Below are positions 62,385 to 64,000 of a stretch of 64,000 nt of DNA, one piece after another. The DNA is from Streptomyces rapamycinicus NRRL 5491 (lineage in GTDB: Bacteria > Actinomycetota > Actinomycetes > Streptomycetales > Streptomycetaceae), in NCBI RefSeq assembly GCF_024298965.1, contig NZ_CP085193.1, positions 8,370,001 through 8,434,000 on the forward strand, written 5' to 3'. The notes under the pieces were generated by a model. That model was given only the letters and a program-made list of their open reading frames with translations. It was not told the DNA's origin and ran no database searches. A program made the position numbers and the translations under genes. How positions within the stretch are numbered: the first letter of the stretch is position 1; each line of letters begins with the position of its first letter.

Positions 62385-63455
62385 TCACCGGGGCGTGGGC
62401 ACCGGCTCCCGGGGGACGGCGGCGGGCTCGCGCGGGGGCTCGCCGGGGGCGAGGGCCTCGCGTGCGACGGCCTGGCGTACGGCGGTCTCCAGGGCGGCCT
62501 GGCGTATGACGGTCTCGCGTACGGCGGTCTGCGGTACGGCTACGGCGGCGTCGCGTACGGCGGACCCCCGTACGACCACGGTGTCCCCGCGTGCCCCCGC
62601 ACCCGCCCCCGACCGCGGGGCCCGGGAGAGCAGGACCACGCCGCGGGCGGCCGCCGCCGCGCCCATGGCGGCCAGCGCCCAGCCGCCCGGCCCGCCCCGG
62701 AACCGCTCGTCCAGCAGCACGATCCCGATGGCGGCCGCCGCCACCGGGTTGGCCAGGGTCAGGGTGGCCAGGGGTGCGCCGAGGCCGCTGCCGTAGGCGC
62801 TCTGGGACAGCAGCAGACCGCTCACCGCGAAGACCGCGACCAGCACGGCCACGACCGCGGTCCGCCAGGACACCAGGGCCGCCTCGGGGGCGCGGGAGCC
62901 GGCGAGCGCCACCGTGAGGGTCTGGGTGAGCGCCGAGGCGACGCCGGAGGCGACCCCGGACCCGGTGGCGAACCGCAGGCCACGGCCCGGCGTTCCGCGC
63001 CCCCCGCGCCCCGGCCGGACGCACAGCCCGATGAACGCCAGCACGACGGCCGCGAGCCCGACCGCCTCCGGCAGGCTCAGCGTCTCGCGCGGGGTCTCAC
63101 CGGCGGTGACCGGCAGCAGGGCGCCGAGGCCGAGCAGGGCGAGGACCACGCCCCGCCACTCGTCCCGGACCACCCGCCGCCCGGCGAGCCGAGCGCCCAG
63201 CGGGACGGCCGCCACCAGGGTCAGCGCGCCGAGCGGCTGGACCAGGGTGAGCGGTCCGTACCGCAGCGCGGCCACATGCAGCAGGGCACCGGTGGAGTTG
63301 AGGCCGACCGCTCTCCACCAGGCGCCGCGCAGCAGCAGCCGCGGCATGCGGTCCGGCCGCCCGCTCGCGGCCAGCCGCTCCTGGGCCACGGCCGCGGTCG
63401 CGTAGGCGACGGCCGAGGCGAGCGCGAGCGCGACGGCTATGACGGTCGGGTTCAT
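62385..63455 (-). CDS. DMT (EamA-like) transporter
   Basis: A 356-residue protein with about nine to ten hydrophobic segments from residue 5 to 285 ('VALALASAVAYATAAVAQERL', 'ALRYGPLTLVQPLGALTLVAA', 'LATLTLANPVAAAAIGIVLLD') and a soluble Ala/Val/Arg-rich repetitive tail. Substrate unknown. ATG at 63455 follows AGGAAGGCACGGTGG. It is divergent from a TetR gene across an operator array, so it is probably the repressed target, perhaps an efflux pump. Confidence 0.85.
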   Translation of the reverse strand: MNPTVIAVALALASAVAYATAAVAQERLAASGRPDRMPRLLLRGAWWRAVGLNSTGALLHVAALRYGPLTLVQPLGALTLVAAVPLGARLAGRRVVRDEWRGVVLALLGLGALLPVTAGETPRETLSLPEAVGLAAVVLAFIGLCVRPGRGGRGTPGRGLRFATGSGVASGVASALTQTLTVALAGSRAPEAALVSWRTAVVAVLVAVFAVSGLLLSQSAYGSGLGAPLATLTLANPVAAAAIGIVLLDERFRGGPGGWALAAMGAAAAARGVVLLSRAPRSGAGAGARGDTVVVRGSAVRDAAVAVPQTAVRETVIRQAALETAVRQAVAREALAPGEPPREPAAVPREPVPTPR

Positions 63456-63506
63456 CCACCGTGCCTTCCTCTGGGCACTGTCTGTCTGCCTGCCACCGGG
63501 GGCGCT

Positions 63507-63596
63507 ATCGGCACACAAACGTATCGATACGAGAGTGTACCGGTGCGGTGCCGTATCGGTACAAGGGCGTATCGGTACGCGGATGTGTCGGTACAC
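63507..63596. repeat. Six-copy operator array, 16-bp period
   Basis: Ten-base copies of GTATCGGTAC or close variants begin at 63507, 63523, 63539, 63555, 63571 and 63587, exactly 16 bases apart: CTATCGGCAC, GTATCGATAC, GTACCGGTGC, GTATCGGTAC, GTATCGGTAC, GTGTCGGTAC. Most are palindromic. The array fills the gap between the DMT transporter and the TetR gene and is the probable TetR binding region. Confidence 0.85.
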
Positions 63597-63648
63597 TGCG
63601 TGGTCGGGGAGGGAGCCGGAGTCCGGTGGACCGAGGAGGAGACCCGAT

Positions 63649-64000
63649 GGCGACGCAGAGCCCGGAGACGGACGCGCCGCAGCGCCGTTCCAAGATCACC
63701 CCCGAGCGGGAGCAGGAGTTCTATCAGGCGGTCCTCGAACTGCTCCAGGAGGGCGGCTACGAGGCCCTCACCATCGAGGCGGTCGCCGCCCGCACCCGCG
63801 CCAGCCGCTCCACCCTCTACCGGCAGTGGTGCACCAAGCCCCAGCTCGTCGTCGCCGCGCTGCGCTCCTGCAAGCGCCCCTTCGCGCTGGAGGGCATCGA
63901 CACCGGCTCCCTCGCGGGCGATCTGCGCGCCGTCGCGGAGGCGGTGGGCGAGGCGGGGGAGGTGTGCGGCGGTGACACCGCGCTGGTGTACGCGCTCGGG
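63649..64000 (+). CDS. TetR-family regulator (cut by window end)
   Basis: The first 117 residues of a TetR protein: HTH 'GGYEALTIEAVAARTRASRST' followed by 'LYRQWCTKPQLVVAALRSC'. The ATG follows GAGGAGGAGACCCG. The frame is open to the window edge. It lies divergent from the DMT transporter, behind the six-copy palindrome array. Confidence 0.9.

Noticed and set aside
63507..63596. CRISPR array
   Set aside because: Period is 16 bases with degenerate 10-base palindromes and no spacers of CRISPR length; it is an operator array.
63456..63596. N-terminal extension of the DMT transporter with repeated Tyr/Arg/Ile residues
   Set aside because: The repeats are the operator array read as protein; a good ribosome site favours the ATG at 63455.

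Overview
The window reads as chromosomal DNA of a high-GC actinomycete, most likely a Streptomyces. Start codons are GTG/TTG-rich with GGAGG-type ribosome sites, gene families are streptomycete throughout, and TTA codons are confined to the left-hand element. The species is inferred; no rRNA is present.

From position 1 to about 32.7 kb lies one end of an integrative and conjugative element (ICE) of the actinobacterial type IV secretion class; its left end is outside the window. Positions 143-15578 form a plus-strand block of small, mostly unassigned genes of the kind shared by Streptomyces plasmids and phages. It contains a candidate AcrVA2-like anti-CRISPR gene (7421-8479), a ParB-like nuclease-domain protein, a DUF932 protein, a DUF4262 protein, a complete tRNA with anticodon UAU and a decayed tRNA-like element with anticodon UAA. 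Positions 15702-28026, all on the minus strand, encode the transfer machinery: a sigma-region-4-like regulator, pilin (VirB2-like), polytopic channel protein (VirB6-like), PrgI/VirB3-like protein, VirB4 ATPase, a phage-type GP88 protein, VirD4-like coupling ATPase, a 43-residue protein, a two-domain wall hydrolase (VirB1-like) and a replication-relaxation protein. Positions 28571-30865 hold three methyltransferase-like genes, the last internally deleted. Excisionase and tyrosine integrase close the element (31085-32639).

From 32.9 to 49.2 kb come ordinary catabolic and regulatory genes in divergent pairs: amidohydrolase/TetR, XRE regulator/SDR, M24-like protein, MerR/alcohol dehydrogenase, a bL37-like mini-protein, VOC protein, a broken serine beta-lactamase-like gene, MepB, tartrate-dehydrogenase-like enzyme with LysR and an alpha/beta hydrolase. 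An MHS transporter, CoA-transferase, citryl-CoA-lyase-like protein and IclR regulator follow. Palindromes with matching sequences tie the LysR and IclR regulators to their likely targets.

From 49.2 to 58.4 kb is a minus-strand stress cluster: dnaK, grpE, dnaJ/cbpA-type, cbpM-type and clpB, followed by a UBP zinc-finger protein, a cNMP-domain FAD oxidoreductase and a DUF2267 protein. Two SpoIIE-type phosphatases (58.6-62.3 kb), a DMT transporter and a divergent TetR gene cut by the window edge complete it. A six-copy, 16-bp-period operator array separates the last two genes.
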